A stretch of 64,000 nt of DNA. It comes from Amoebophrya sp. A120 (Eukaryota; Sar; Dinophyceae; Syndiniales; Amoebophryaceae). The translations under genes and the position numbers were made by a program. How positions within the stretch are numbered: position 1 is the stretch's first letter; every line of letters begins with the position of its first letter. The stretch spans positions 4,520,518 through 4,584,517 of the forward strand of contig CAJINV010000004.1 of the NCBI GenBank assembly GCA_905178155.1. Reading direction: 5' to 3'. The notes beneath the pieces were generated by a model. The model had not been told where the DNA came from, searched no databases, and was given only the letters and a program-made list of their open reading frames with translations. This document shows, one piece after another, positions 43,618 through 55,062 of this stretch.

Positions 43618-44816
43618 TAAATCGCTGGTGGGGGCTTTTGTGCCACACAAAGACCACAAGATGAAGACCTCACTCTAGTACATCACTCTCATTGAAGATT
43701 TTTTGAACAATAATGCAGAGGATTATGTACTGATATCCTGAGGAGCGAGGAGTTATACTCTTACTCTCCTTCGCGATGTAGTAGTTCCTAATCCTATGCA
43801 TTATATGAGAATTTTTTTTGCAGCATTGATGTGGGAGTAGGAGCTCTAGGAGCAATATTGCGCGGATGTATTGCAACGAACAGTACTAGAGCTTGATTGA
43901 TGTTGGTACCAGCACGCTGGAACTTTTCTGGACCCCCCTATTGACAAACCGGCACTCGAGATGATTAATTCGCGACCATTGCTATCATGACTCTGCGAAG
44001 ATTGCGGGTATAAATTAGGCGCATTTAGAAGTTATTTACTTTTGCTTGTAAAATTCCACTTGCATGATTTTGTGCCATAGTATGGTTGAATCATTGTGTT
44101 AAGTGCGACGGCGCACCGCTATAAACGACGATTTGCAACACAACAGAGTTCAAGTTCTACATCTGCGTCTACTGCAGCACACCAATTTGTCGAAACAACA
44201 CCTGTATGATGATTTGTAGAAGAATGCAAGCAGTTTTGCGAATTACAACACCCGCTTAGTTGTGAATCAATGAAAGCACTACATTTATTTTCTCGTTTTG
44301 GTTTATTTAAAAAAAGAGGCATGAGAAGTCGACGGAGCTACGAGGAGCAGAACCAGAGACTACTGCGACGCCGCATGGCACTGTGTGCATTTCTGCCATT
44401 TTTCTATGTCCTGCGATGTTTTATTTTGTTCCGCAAGATGAATCATGACATTGCTTCGTGTTGACGATAAGGTAGTTTTACTTTGAGCGTGCGAGAGTCC
44501 TCGATGGAAACACAAATCGTGCTTCTGCTTGGTATCATTGATGTGCGACGACGAGAGGAGACGCAAGGACTATTTTTTGTCTAAGTACGGTAGAAAGAAG
44601 GCATTCAGTTTCTCGTTTCCAGCCCCGTGTTTGAGTGTGAAATAGCTAACAAGTCTGTTTGTTGTCTTTCTTGTTGACATTGTGGCGAAGTTTCTACTTT
44701 CAACGTTTTTTTGCAAACTACTAGACGGACCTTGTTTCTTGAACAAGTCAGTGGAGGCCTTAAAACTATGTGTACAACCTGTTGCAAGCACAATTCTGCA
44801 ACCGCGTGAATTCGAC
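43618..44816. other. Intergenic region
   Basis: AT-rich, no gene or element recognised. Confidence 0.5.
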
Positions 44817-45344
44817 ATGCTAGCAAGAGCGTTGTTTCATCCCGCACTACCACTATCTCCGCCCAGCACTGCTGATTTTGACCAGCACACCAACGAGTTC
44901 ACAAGCCCGGCCGCCTTACCTGATTTTTTGCACGAGCCACCCCAAGAAGGACCTCCACTCCATCACAACCGCAGCGCGAACAAGCCACCATTCGTCAAAA
45001 CCTCTTTCGCGGCAGAACAAGCTGCTCCGGCCATCAAGTCTGCCGCGTGGCCCTTTGACCAATTTTCGGCGAAATCCCTGCCTGCCGGTGCGGTCGCCAG
45101 CCCCGAACATTTTCAGAAGACGCACAAGGTGAAACGCACTGCGATTGTCTCGGAAGACAACCAGATGACCGTCGGGGAGGCCAGGCGGAGGCGGTTCGAA
45201 GGGTTACTCGACCCGAAGAAGGAAGACATTGCCTCCGGCCCCGTGGATTCGCTCACTAACCAGGTGCGCAAGGTGAACGACGCCGACAACTTCCGGGACT
45301 TTTTCGTTATCCATCCCCCCAGAACTGTGGCGCTGGAGCGATAG
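44817..45344 (+). CDS. Small basic protein, unknown
   Basis: A single-exon ORF of 175 residues from ATG 44817. The frame is open to 44682, but the upstream part looks non-coding. Residues 1-90 are Pro/His/Ser-rich. The second half has coding character (MTVGEARRRRFEGLLDPKKE, SLTNQVRKVNDADNFRDFFV). No domain was recognised. It lies 190 bp before the next gene, in the same direction. Confidence 0.5.
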   Translation: MLARALFHPALPLSPPSTADFDQHTNEFTSPAALPDFLHEPPQEGPPLHHNRSANKPPFVKTSFAAEQAAPAIKSAAWPFDQFSAKSLPAGAVASPEHFQKTHKVKRTAIVSEDNQMTVGEARRRRFEGLLDPKKEDIASGPVDSLTNQVRKVNDADNFRDFFVIHPPRTVALER

Positions 45345-45419
45345 TAAAGTTCTTGAACTCTTGCCGCGAGGACGGCAACCGTGGACGACCGTGGCTGGCG
45401 GGATCCGATCGTGGATCGA

Positions 45420-45495
45420 TCTGCGCGGAGGACGACCCCAGTTGTAGCTACTCGATCGATCATCTGCGCGGACGATCCCAGTTGTAGCTACTAGC
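45420..45495 (+). repeat. Near-tandem 30-bp repeat upstream of a gene
   Basis: CTGCGCGGA...CCCAGTTGTAGCTACT occurs twice with a 3-nt length difference in the 190-bp gap ahead of the ATG at 45533. Possibly promoter-associated. Confidence 0.6.
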
Positions 45496-45532
45496 TCGCT
45501 GTGAAGAGCGAGGTCGTTTGTCGTGCAGGAAC

Positions 45533-48500
45533 ATGGCTGGTCTGGTCGCACCAGAGAATAGACAAGGATCAAGAAGTAGTAAAAACACGAAAGGGAAGGC
45601 TCGTCCTGGCAACGACGCTGCTCCTTTTGAAATGCGTCCTCTACAGCTTCCAGGGGCCTGCGTAAACCTGCGTTGTACAGGAGCGGGACCGCCGGCGCAA
45701 CAGCAACAGCCGTCCCTTGAATCGCTTCTGCACCGTCACAACGAGAAAATCAGCCGAGCGCTGGGCCTCCGCGGCCAGTGTTGCGTGGGGCTTTGCGGCC
45801 TGTATTGCGTGCAATTTTTTCAAGGCTGTGGGGTTGGTCTTCAAGCGGTGGAGCGGCACTTTGAACAGCTTGCACGAATTGCGGAAAAGCTGACGGGAGA
45901 TCATCTTCAAGATGAGAACGAAAAGTCCGCTGAAGAAGACAGGAACTACTCTGATGTTGACGAGCAGAGTGAGGGTCGTGAAGAGGACGAAAGCGAAAGC
46001 GAGAGCGCCCCTACGCCATCTGTCGGTGTGGGAAACAGTGCTTCTTCATCGTCTGCGGGGGGTGCTACAACTCGGCGGGTGACGCAGCATTGTGGGCGGG
46101 GCATTACGCCCAGCTGCACGCCCGAAGACGACGATGACGTCCCGTGGTTCTTGCCTTTGAAGAGCAACAGCAAGACGAGACTACAGAAGCAAATAAAGGT
46201 GTGTGCTTCTTCTTCACAGGCAGCTGCAGCTGGTGGAGCAACTACATCTGCTTCGTCAAGAATTAAGTTGTCCTCGGGCCACGCCGGGAACTTCAAGCAA
46301 GGTCGTTGTTCGGCACAGGCAAGCCCTTCACGACTGCCTCAATTTGAAGATGTCCTCGAGAACAATAACAAATCGCACAAGAAGAACGGAATAAAAAATC
46401 CCTACCACAACCTGACTGTCAGCGAGCAATCAAGTGTCGACGTCGTTCTGGTCCTGCAGCGGCTGCAGTTTTTTCACCTGGGTGTGCGGAAGTTCTTCGC
46501 CATTGCAAGCCCGCCCGGAAGAAAGCTGTTTATCGACGCCACGCTGGGGCGAGGACCAGGCGCGGCTGCTAGTCTTTCTGCTGCGATAAAGGGAGTAGGC
46601 GACGATGGCTTCGTATCAGAAAAGAACCACCGTCGCAAAGATGTTGAACCCAAAAACCGGCGGCGCAGCCTGGCGGAGCGTCTGCAGGAGGAGTTGGAGA
46701 TGACGTCGCCAGGATCTTCCACCTCTGGGGACGACGACGAAAGTCAAAACACAGCGACCTTGCTGGGCTGTCGCGCCGCTCATGCCTATGCGAGTTCGAC
46801 GACACAAGCCGTGAAGCTGCAAGGCAATACGGCTGCCAGGCAGCACAACCTGGCGGGCCGTTCATCGGTAGGACCTACAAGTCGGAGTCGTTCCTTTTCC
46901 GATCATATGGGAGCTCCGACCGTGGTCTCTGCCGGGAGTAATAAGTCCCAGTCCCGCCACTGCAGTTCCATGTCGCCGATGAAAACAAGGAACATGATTC
47001 TGTCGTCCACGTCTAGAGCTGCGTCGCTGCACCACGACAGAAAAAAGGAACAACCGGACGACGCAAGCGGCCAAACGACAAACAAACGCGCTATGTGTGC
47101 GTTTGAAGCACTGGATTGCGGCTTCGATGCTCTGTGGGTCGACCTTTTTAGGAATGACGAGAAACACGCGGCGGCCCACGAAGAACAAACGGCGAAAACA
47201 AGAAGTTTCTCCGTCGACGCAAGCACCGCGGGACACGTTGTGCGCTTGCACACGGTGAGGACCTCGAACGCGAGTTCTACGACGACCGGCAAGAACAACT
47301 TAAACTCCCGTGTAGTTGGCGAGCAGTTTTATTCCGTTGGACGCGAGGAGGAACGAGCTGAGCTTGCTGCTTGTTTTCGGGCAGTGCTGGACGTTTTTAC
47401 GGGACAGTTAAAACTACCACTACACAGAGATCGTGGTCTTGCAAAGACGAGCTCCGACGACGACCACCTCCGCAAAACATCACCTTCCACAGCGAGTACT
47501 ACGAGTGGTCTTTTTTGGTTCGCCCGTGTCAGCTTCTACCGCTACAGCCAGAAGGGGGACATGATCGGCGCGCATCAAATGTGTTTGTCGTTGGCAACAA
47601 GAGGTAGAAAAGCGTCCACCTCGGCAAGTGGTCCAGGAGTAGATCTGGAAGCAGTAGACGTGGTCTTTTACGACCCGAACCGTGCGCCGCGAGTGGTCTG
47701 TTTGGATGAACAAGCGCCGCTTGTTCATCCAAACAGACCACTCGGTGGACAAAAACAGCAAGAAGCTGCATCGCGGGCACAGCTTGAGAATCACTTCCTC
47801 CAGTTTTTTGTCGATACGAGCGTTTCACAGAAGCGGCTGCAAAACACGAAGAGTCTGGTGTTCTCGCTCAGTGTGTGGCGGAGCAGAAGTAGTTGTACAG
47901 CTGCTTCTGGTTGTGATGGATCAAGCTCCGCAAATGACCAACTCTTGACGAAGTTCGCCAGCATCCGGAGGCGATATCAAATGCAAAAACGTCTGGGTCT
48001 GAAAACTTGTGATGCTGGTTGGCGAATTCTGAGACTGAGGACGCCTCAAGTGACGGCTCAGCATGGCAAGTTTCTGACTTGCTAGGTGTTGGTGTTGCGT
48101 ACACGTACTCTGCATGACAAACCGCGTCTCGACATGACAGAAAAGCGGGGCTTTTGGGTAACGAGCATGACAGACTTTGGGGTCATGCTAGCAGAGCATG
48201 ACAGACCTTCCATTCTTCCAGGCCCAGGCATTTTCGCAATCCATAGGCGAACACCCCTCGCAACTCTTTTCCGCGATCAAGCGGTGACCGAGCGGCTGTT
48301 TCGGGTCATCGGGGGAAATTTTTCGACGCAAGATGAAGGAGGTCGGCAGATGAAGACGATGGATGTAAAAACAACTACCGGCTCTTGTACTTCTAGTAAT
48401 GCAGCAAGAAGAACTTGTTCTTCTTATCAGAATGAAAAATGCCCCCACCCCCGAACTTGAAAGCATTTGTATTGCAAACCTTTCCAAATGAAACATTCGC

Positions 48501-49522
48501 CCTCTTGCATGTATCAGCATTACAGGTTTCCAATCGTGAATAGCAGAAATTTGTATTGCAAAAGACCCCAGCAAGAGCGGCGCTTGTCATGCAAGCGATG
48601 CGATACACGCCTAGACTCTGCATCAGAAAGATTCGCACTCCTTTCACGCATGACAAAAAGTTTTCATTTGGAAACTTAGCATCACAAATTTTTGCAATTT
48701 CAGGGGTGGGGGGCACTTTTCACTGCAATACTTCTACATGTTGCCCCCACACCGACGATTTTTTCGAACACCTACTACAAAAAGAGCATATCCTGTGGAA
48801 AAGTATCTATCGCACTCGTATTGCAGTCATGCCTTACAAATTCGTTTCTTAAGGTATATCCGTATTACAAATTTTATTTTGCATGCTGAGGAAATTTGTA
48901 ATGCCTTTATACAAGTGCGAAGATACTTTAGCAATGCATGGAGCACCCGGGCCTACCTGGCTACCGGCGGTTGCTGGATCGCGCACTGAAATCGTTGGTG
49001 AGCAGTTTGTACTTTCACTTGTCCCTGCCGAAAAACTGGATCTACAATAAAGCCCTGCAGTCGGTGAAGGGCACTTTTGACGACTACGAGGACTTCGCTT
49101 CCTACGTGCGGGAGTTTGCGAAGTCGACAAATTATAACTCGTGCGCGGAATTATTCGTAGACCATCAATTATCGGGAACTACATCCACCTCTTCGACGAC
49201 GTCTCTTCTCGCGTCCGACGTGGTTTCATCTCTTGCGGAAAATAAGTCTGCAAGAGTTCTTACCTCCTATGGGGCTTTATTTCGGGATAGCTCCCGTGCG
49301 AGGAAAATTCTGGTCGAAGCGAACCCGGAGAGATGTGGCGTTTTCTTCTTTGACGAACCGTTGGCAGTCATCAAGCGTGCAGCAGGTGGCGGTGGAACAA
49401 TAAACGGAGGAAAACTTCTAAATCACTGTGGGACTTCCACGCGGCGAACCAGCGGCAGTGCCGTAACATCTGCGCGACCGAGCCTCGTGGAAATTTTACA
49501 GGCGTATTACAACGCCACTTAA
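45533..49522 (+). CDS. Large protein, weakly like C58 (YopT-type) cysteine peptidases
   Basis: Exons 45533-47974, 48251-48424, 48736-48788 and 48946-49522 encode 1081 residues; all three introns are introners. The N-terminal motif GLRGQCCVGLCGLYCVQF (C83/C84) resembles a papain-fold nucleophile helix. Far downstream, GDMIGAHQMCLSL (H681) and VDVVFYDPNRAP (D714) match the spacing and wording of the His and the FFDPN-type Asp motif in YopT/C58 peptidases. The intervening 600 residues are low-complexity. The C-terminus (YRRLLDRALKSLVSSLYFHL..., YEDFASYVREFAKSTNYNSC) is helical and unassigned. Order and local motifs support the idea, but the nucleophile-to-His distance is extreme, so this is tentative. 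A 55-nt palindrome interrupts the sequence just after D714. Confidence 0.6.
47690..47744. repeat. Perfect 27-bp-arm palindrome in coding sequence
   Basis: Arms 47690-47716 and 47718-47744 are exact reverse complements around one base (centre CAAGCG-C-CGCTTG). It is translated in frame as CLDEQAPLVHPNRPL and would form a strong mRNA hairpin. Confidence 0.9.
47975..48245. mobile_element. Introner element, family A
   Basis: 271 bp, TATCAAATGCAAAAACG... to ...GCATTTTCGCAATCCATA, exact TSD GGCGA. Joins SIRRR to TPLATLFRDQ. Confidence 0.92.
48425..48730. mobile_element. Introner element, family F
   Basis: 306 bp, TATCAGAATGAAAAATGCCC... to ...GGGGGGCACTTTTCACTGCAATA, exact TSD CTTCT. Confidence 0.92.
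48789..48940. mobile_element. Introner element, family B
   Basis: 152 bp, TATCCTGTGGAAAAGTATC... to ...GATACTTTAGCAATGCATG, exact TSD GAGCA. Flanking exon on the left is only 53 nt. Confidence 0.9.
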
Positions 49523-49973
49523 AACTTAAAGTAGAAGAACGAAAACTGGACCCTGCAGGCTCTGATACTACTAGAGCAACTCTTGCTGTTTATTTCAAAG
49601 AAACGAACCCACCCGGTGTACTACCGTGACTGATCCATTTCCACAGGTTTACTTGAAAAGGAAATCAAGGAAGTAGAAATGGGCTACACTGCCACGACGA
49701 CTCTACAAAGGACACGAAAGCCAAGTTTCTCGACTGCGAGGAGTATATTGCTCCAACTTGTTCCATGCTCTCTTCATGCTTGCTGTTGCAAACTACGGAA
49801 GTAGCTAGTCACTCAAGCCGCTGAAGACGATCAAACGATCCACCATTCTTCTGAACGCGTGTGCGTCTGCAGAGGGCCACCTTGCGATCTTTTTACTGTG
49901 CCAGATACAACGAGGCTGATTGAGATTTTGCGGAAAGGACGAGAAAAAGATCTTCATATTGTTTCACGTCTTT
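49523..49973. other. 3' flank of the preceding gene
   Basis: No gene or element recognised. Confidence 0.5.
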
Positions 49974-49980
49974 TAGTATG

Positions 49981-52321
49981 TTAACTCTAAAGCGCACGAC
50001 ACCAAAATTAATTCAAAACGAATTCAAACCGATTTCAAAATGTAGCACTTTCGGCGTTTCGGAAACGTCAGAGTGGCCTGAAAGTCGTTTCCTTCGTTTC
50101 CTCAAATCGGCTAATGTTGAGCGAAAGGCGAAGCGCCCGTCGCACCCGTTGGCGTTGTCTTGAAAGTGGCGCCAGCGTCTATGCTTCAGAATGTATCTGC
50201 TATTGCGCAGGTCCCATGCCATGGCTTGGGACAGTGAGCCCTTCCGGCGCATGGTTTCTGTTTGTGGCGATGGCCTAATCATCTCGTCTGAACCAGGCGC
50301 CGTCGTCTCTCTGAGGCCGCCGCCTGGCGCTGGTTTATCTTCTATCAGACGAGGAGGACGCGCGGCAGCCTTCGCGCAAAAAAACGAAGGGGCTGCTCAG
50401 GAGTGCCTAGCGCTCCAGCTTGGCTGGCTGGCGCACAGTAGCACGGGGGTTAAAGCGAGCGCATCTGCTGCGCTGAGTCGTGCCCCTATTTTGGTAGTTG
50501 AGCCAATGTTTCTAGCACGAGCAGAGCCCTAAAACAAGTAAAGACGACGCAGGGCAGAGCGCAATAGGAATAGCCGGGCCGTGTTTGGTGCGCTTCAGGG
50601 GTAGAACGTAGCGCCAGCGCGTCTGACTTGGCAGCGTCGGGGCGGTGTTTTCCTCTCCTCTGGTTGACCCAGGTCTTGCTTCTTGGAACTGTGTGCTGAC
50701 CACACGACAACGTCCGGTGGAGTGGCTCCAACATTGGCGGCGTCTCCAGGCCGGGACCCTGCGATGGACGATTAGCACTCTCGGCAGGCCCAGTCCCGTT
50801 CTGGGCGCGGGATTGCCTGCTCAAGTGTGGGCCGGCCCCTTCTCCTCGCGCAGTGCGCCTACCTCCACAGAGCTGCCTGCCTGCGGTTTCGCTTATTCCG
50901 GCAGCCCGGGCGCCGGAAGGGCATTCCGGACGGAGCAGTCCCGGGGCCGGGCGACTGGTGTGCTTTTCTCTTGCCAAGAGGGGGGGTTGCGTATTGGCTT
51001 CCCCAGTTACCGCACTCGTAGACGGTTTTTGTATTTTTCCGTATTTCTCGGAGAACAGAAATTCGAACTCCGATTTTCTGTTTCCGGGGCTCATTTCAAA
51101 ATCAAGTTCAAAATCCGTTCAAATTCCGTTCAAAACCAAATTTCTAATATGGGGAAGGGGCTTTGAACGGATTTTGAACGGAAATTGAACGGAGATTTGA
51201 ATTTCGTTTTGAAATTGGCGGGGAATTTGAAATACGTTTTGAAATTGGCGGGAAATTTGAATCACGTTTTGAAATTGGCCTGTGGGATGAATTTCGTTTT
51301 GAAATTGGCCTCCCCCATAAATGACGCTTCGAAATGTCAACCGGGGGCGAAGCCACGCTCCGAGCCTAGGGCCGGGGCCACTCGACCGCCAGCATGCCTG
51401 AAAATTGCCGCCAGGTAGCCCCCACAGCAGCAGCGGCAAAGGTATTCTGGAGGCGCGCGCGCTGCGCGCGCGCGTATTATTCATCTTTCATTCGCCAGCT
51501 AGGGCCAGCAATAAATGCCGCGCGCCCTGTGTCCTTCTTCGTGTTTTGGCAAAGCGCATCGAAGCGCGAAGGCCTGTGGCATCGCTTGGAGTGGATGGCT
51601 GGAAGCCGGACAACCTGGGGCCACTGCGCTTGTGTGGTCGTCCACGCCCAATGCTGTGGCTGCGCGGCTAATTGCCTTGCTTCAGGTAGATTCGTTGTCT
51701 CTGCGGTAGTTGCTGCTCCCCACATGGTGGCCTCGGGAGTTCGACGCGGGCCGCGACGGTGGTAACCGAAGGGCCAGGCCTCTCTTGTCCCGCCTTGCAA
51801 AAAAAGCAATCCGCCCTCCTGAAGGTTGGGCGCTTATTTTTCATACTCATCCGGGCGAGTAGCATAGCGTAGCCTCCTCGTGTATTGTGGCCTTTGGTTG
51901 TGGTGTCTTCCACCGCCCGGCCCCGTGCTGCCTGCGGCCGGCGGGAGGGGTGCCCGGTAAGCTCGGCTTTGTCGGGCGTTTTCCTTCCACAAACCGGCGG
52001 AGGGCGCTCGGTGGGATCGTTGAATGATAGATGCTCGCCGAGGATGGTGTGAGTGTGAGAGCGGTACAACACCACGAGCGGGCGGTGAGTGATGGGAGTC
52101 TGCTTGCGACTATTGTCCCCAAAGCGTTCATTGTGTGGGATGACGACCAAACCTGGGCCAGGTTCTGTGGTGGGGCGGGCATGGCAACTGCTGACTTTTT
52201 TTGCAAAATGACCCTCGCCACAGGTGTCCAATGGCACCATGAAAGTCTGAAACATTGAAATTTTGAATTTGGTTTGAATTCGATTTGAAAAAGAATTAAT
52301 TTTCGGTGACTTTGGATTTAA
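49981..52321. mobile_element. 2.34-kb foldback element
   Basis: Flanked by TAGTATG (49974-49980 and 52322-52328; the match extends to TAGTATGTT). Inverted ends TTAACTCTAAAG...AAAATTAATTC and GAATTAATTTTCGGTGAC...TTTAA, with TTCAAA-rich subterminal runs. The interior is GC-rich and includes a 32-34-bp tandem array at 51199-51312. Several long overlapping ORFs on both strands (50191-51800) have no family resemblance and look like GC-driven artefacts. Non-autonomous. Confidence 0.8.
51199..51312 (+). repeat. Tandem array, units about 32-34 bp
   Basis: Four units share CGTTTTGAAATTGGC with variable spacers. They lie next to TTCAAAATC runs in inverse orientation at 51090-51145, so the region can fold back. 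Confidence 0.85.
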
Positions 52322-52328
52322 TAGTATG

Positions 52329-54169
52329 TTGAGGCTGCGGGGGGTGGACATCGATCACCTCCAGCTTCGGTGTGGTAGCCACGAAGCGGCCCTATATGTG
52401 CAAGTGGTTCTTGTAGTGCTGCATGGTCGTTTTTAGTAGGGCGCACAACCATAGATATGCTGATGAAAAAGCATAGATATTGATATTCATATTGAATAAA
52501 CTGCTGCGGATGCAACATAACCTCAACTCGGCAACATCGAGCTTTTCTGTCTCAGCGAAAGTAGTTCCGCGGATTAGATGTGCTCGCACCAGTAGTACTC
52601 GATGCCATTTAATATCCCCCCGAAGGTGACACATTCGATTTAAGTAATACGTTTTCCCCAGACGATTCCTTACATCGCCTATAGATGGAATACAAGATAC
52701 ACTGTAGCCCAAAACTACAGGTAAACACACGTCACGAGCCACTTTGGAGAATAAAAGACGGAATTGTAAAAATACCTCTTTTAATTTTCAAAGTCTCGCT
52801 CCTCGGCACGAGCACCAAAGACTCATGGAAAATGAACCATCCACAGCGTTAAGCTACCCACTTCATATACAACGTTCAGAAAGTCCCCCCCCAGACCAAT
52901 GTTTAGCAAAAGAAGTATAAAATGTTTTCGACACGTGTAAAATGTTTTCAGAACGCTCAGCTCAAGACTTAGGTTTTTTCGTAGCGTAAAAGCTACGGGG
53001 ATACGCTACTGAGAGAAAGTTTTTCTAGTAAGTACAGTCTTAGATAGTCTGTTCCAATCAAAACTGTTGTAGTTGTAAGTAACAAGACAAAGACTCGTCT
53101 CTACAAAAATAAATGCGGTGAGCAACAAAGCCAATTTTTTTTTGTGGAATTTCTGTAGTGAGTGTGAGTAACTTTGTGAAGTGTAAAATTCCAATCTCCA
53201 ACATGAGTATTGACCCCGAAACAAATCTTTTTTTTTTTGGGAGGTGATTCGACCTGTTCAGTAGTTTTTCGGATACGATCTTCACTAGAATTCCATACAT
53301 AGTTCTATCCCGCCCTACTTGTTACATATCGAGCGCCAGCAGGCTTAAACGGCGTTCATTCGCGACCTTCTGTTTATTTTCCCTTGTACACTGACAATCA
53401 TTTGTTCTGTGCTAGCAAGCTGTGCTGTCACGGCTGGTCTTTAGTCAGGTAGTTGTTTATACATCGTCTTTTCGCTATAGCAGACATACACAACAAACAT
53501 ACTTTTTTTCGATAGCAATGTACTCGAGGACTTCGATTTGGTGGACAATTTGACCTATTGAAGTCCGTATTTTTCCTGTCCTTCCATTTGTCAGATTGAT
53601 GTTCTGATTCGTATCGGAATTGACAAATGAAACCAATGCTGACGTAATATTGCAGTGTGGTTGATTTTTTGTACTTTTTGAACACTATTCTATCCCAAGA
53701 ACGCAGTAGTATCTTATCTCGTCGGAGCTTCACGATACGTAAAAGTCGATCGCGTTGTGACGTACAACAGAATGTCGAAGTAGTGTAGATTTTCCATTCG
53801 TGATCGTGAAGCTTTTTCAATTTTCAAACGCGACAAGAAAGAACAAGAAGAACGGAAGATCCTGATCCTGATTTCTTTTTCTTCACAACACTACTAGTAC
53901 TAGTCCTCCACATTTATATCGTCCTCCAAAACGCCGAGAGCGGCACTGTTTTTTTTTTCGTTGTTACTAGACGTTTCGATCAGCTGTCGTTCATGAACGC
54001 ATGGACCCGCCCGTGCATGGGCGCATGGCAGCTTGGTAAACGTCGATTCTCACTACAGAACAAGTAAAGACAACTTAGTATGAGTTTGTAGCTCAAGACG
54101 AAAGTGAAAAGTTCAGTAGAGTCAAATTAATTGTAAAAGTTAAAGTATAGAATACAAAAAAGCGTCCTT
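52329..54169. other. Intergenic region
   Basis: No gene supported. A minus-strand ORF of 130 residues at 53428-53820 lacks any recognisable feature. Confidence 0.45.
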
Positions 54170-54469
54170 GTGGATTTTTTTCTCTTGCCTCCAGGCTTGT
54201 CCGCGTCTTCAGCACGCAAGGTACATCCAGCAGCGACCGGTCCTTTGCTTTCACACAACGGAGGATCACTGATTCTCTTTGTCCAAAACGCTCAGCAATT
54301 TGTTTTTTCAACAGCGAGGCCCGAACGTGTACGTGACCACCTGCTTGATGAAGGTCTAGCAGCTACTCCAACATCCACTGTGCTTGATGTGCAGACTGGG
54401 CGGGTCCTCGTGAGGGTTAGAATAACATCTGCGGTGGCAATCGTGGCGCCTAGGCGGGCTGCACTTTGA
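54170..54469 (+). CDS. Possible isolated exon, unknown
   Basis: An open frame without an ATG, preceded by a pyrimidine-rich TTGCCTCCAG acceptor at about 54195. Translation LILFVQNAQQFVFSTARPER...VLDVQTGRVLVRVRITSAVA has strand-like alternation. The opposite strand is also open (54093-54311). Upstream exons were not found. Confidence 0.2.
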   Translation: MDFFLLPPGLSASSARKVHPAATGPLLSHNGGSLILFVQNAQQFVFSTARPERVRDHLLDEGLAATPTSTVLDVQTGRVLVRVRITSAVAIVAPRRAAL

Positions 54470-55062
54470 CGTCAGCTTTTAGCGGAACAATAAACGACCG
54501 GAAGAAGTATACTACGGAGATCAACACGTGTAATATACCGACGAAGTAGCCGACAAAATCTGAATCTCCATCCGCTTCAGAGAATAAAGGAAAGCGCGAC
54601 TGGAAAGTTATTTTTTCAAAGAATAAAGAAAAAGATAAAGATATCTACATCTACTTTCGAACACCGAGAATAAAGACACAACGAGACAGCAGACGTTCTC
54701 AGGTAGGTGTTGTTTGATACTTTCACTTGATGTTTGATGTCGACACTATCGTTTTCTGGATTCGTTGGTTTCGGTTTGTGGAAAGCTATTCCGAATGTGA
54801 ATGCCTTCAGCTCCAGGATCGTCGCGCGGCATGATTTCAGTTGCCACCGCATCGATCTGGTGGATGCCTATTACTCGTGGTTGAGAAATAAGATCACGTC
54901 CATCATAATCACGACAGGTTTGGCATAGGCATCCCAAGCGAGAACTTCTTCTACGACAAGAAAGAAAAAGAAAGCGACTTATCCCAAGCAGAACTACAAT
55001 TCCATTTCTCTTGACCGATCGGACCATAAGTACACGCGCCCGCCGTGCAGTCGAGCAGTACG
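54470..55062. other. 5' flank of the KH-domain gene
   Basis: No supported gene. A 62-residue ORF with a hydrophobic N-terminus lies at 54737-54928 and is not convincing. Confidence 0.4.

Noticed and set aside
50191-52351. Many ORFs of 110-227 residues
   Set aside because: Inside the foldback element at 49981-52321; no transposase motif such as a DDE triad was recognised.
53428-53820. 130-residue minus-strand ORF
   Set aside because: No hydrophobic, repeat or motif pattern and no splice context; likely chance.
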